Both the position numbers and the translations under genes were made by a program. 64,000 nucleotides of DNA from contig DAIDHW010000001.1 in assembly GCA_027451865.1 (NCBI GenBank), positions 682,353-746,352 on the forward strand, written 5' to 3'. How positions within the stretch are numbered: position 1 is the first letter of the stretch; each line of letters begins with the position of its first letter. A model generated the notes under the pieces. It was not told where the DNA came from, did no database searches, and saw only the letters and a list, made by a program, of their open reading frames with translations. The DNA is from Leptolyngbyaceae cyanobacterium clean351 (lineage in GTDB: Bacteria; Cyanobacteriota; Cyanobacteriia; DAIDHW01). Below are positions 63,801 through 64,000 of this stretch, piece after piece.

Positions 63801-64000
63801 CTTCCATGGTTGGAGGAGCCTCCGCCAGCAGGGAAACTGCTAACTGCCACAGCAGCAATAGCACGATCCAGGTCAGTAACACCACGGCCTCGGGCCGACG
63901 TATGAGTTGTGCTAGGTCTAGCTTTTCTGGTTCAGGGATGAGGGCCAAAGCCTCGGTAGCCACGGCCAGGTCACAGGCGGCCACTCCCGCCTCCAAGCAC
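63784..64000 (-). CDS. Membrane protein, partial at the window edge
   Basis: At least 71 residues; the frame is open to the window end, so the N-terminus is missing. It has one hydrophobic segment (AVVLLTWIVLLLLWQLAVSLL) after EPEKLDLAQLIRRPE, and a short acidic tail. I do not recognise the family. It overlaps cobU by 17 bases, suggesting co-expression. Confidence 0.6.
   Translation of the reverse strand, partial: CLEAGVAACDLAVATEALALIPEPEKLDLAQLIRRPEAVVLLTWIVLLLLWQLAVSLLAEAPPTMEDAPET

Overview
The window is a piece of a cyanobacterial chromosome. The evidence is a small photosystem II gene (psb30/ycf12), an aerobic chlorophyll cyclase gene (acsF) next to a heme oxygenase gene, a group 3 sigma factor of the SigF type, a cyanobacterial type IV pilin, a pix/pil-type taxis operon with a PatA-like regulator, DUF3134 and paired half-size UPF0016 exporters. 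Genes are dense on both strands. Many starts and stops overlap by a few bases, and CTAG is strikingly common by eye. I found no rRNA, tRNA, CRISPR array or complete insertion sequence. I cannot name the genus.

Positions 1-14475 form a large, mostly co-directional defence island. It holds the end of a DrmA-like helicase, a DrmB-like DUF1998 protein, a DrmD-like SNF2 helicase with a C-terminal DUF3883 domain, a VapBC-like toxin-antitoxin pair, a DUF1156 DNA methyltransferase, a Uma2-family nuclease and a DUF499 ATPase. This resembles DISARM (DrmA, DrmB, SNF2 helicase, methylase) combined with the DUF1156/DUF499 pair known from other anti-phage loci. Its two largest modification genes carry five in-frame copies of a GC-rich palindromic repeat that I do not see elsewhere in the window. 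The DUF499 gene also has a perfect 30-bp tandem duplication. The one long gap in the island holds debris: a 42-bp near-copy of part of the SNF2 gene and what looks like a MOSC-domain gene remnant.

Positions 14678-24980 hold an aldo/keto reductase, an HpnH-like hopanoid radical SAM enzyme, DUF3134, a P-type ATPase with an unusual ion-binding motif and a C-terminal helix-turn-helix-like tail, argG, a small membrane protein, an FHA-FHA-ABC transporter fusion and exonuclease III. Positions 24977-33262 are a five-gene chemotaxis-like operon on the minus strand: PatA-type regulator, CheY-like regulator, CheW, methyl-accepting GAF receptor and hybrid CheA. The receptor's GAF domain has lost the bilin-attachment cysteine.

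Positions 33648-45851 carry efp-accB, an MFS transporter, a PerM-type membrane protein, purE, a HerA-like ATPase, a methyltransferase coupled to a SPINDLY-type glycosyltransferase, pilA, sigF and a delta-9 desaturase gene. Positions 45904-50905 are a tetrapyrrole/oxygen cluster. hemN and heme oxygenase run leftward, a hemerythrin and acsF run rightward, and a two-part sequence motif occurs upstream of both divisions. An ArsR-type regulator and a pentapeptide-repeat protein follow.

Positions 51149-64000 hold a CIRCE-controlled groEL without groES, a beta-propeller/phosphoesterase fusion, an FAD hydroxylase, a DUF4115 protein, small conserved proteins, a frameshifted VanY-like peptidase gene, miaB, purS, psb30, two half-size manganese-exporter-type genes, cobU and a partial membrane protein gene. 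At four of the eight convergent gene junctions the two stop codons share exactly four bases (CTAG or TTAG).
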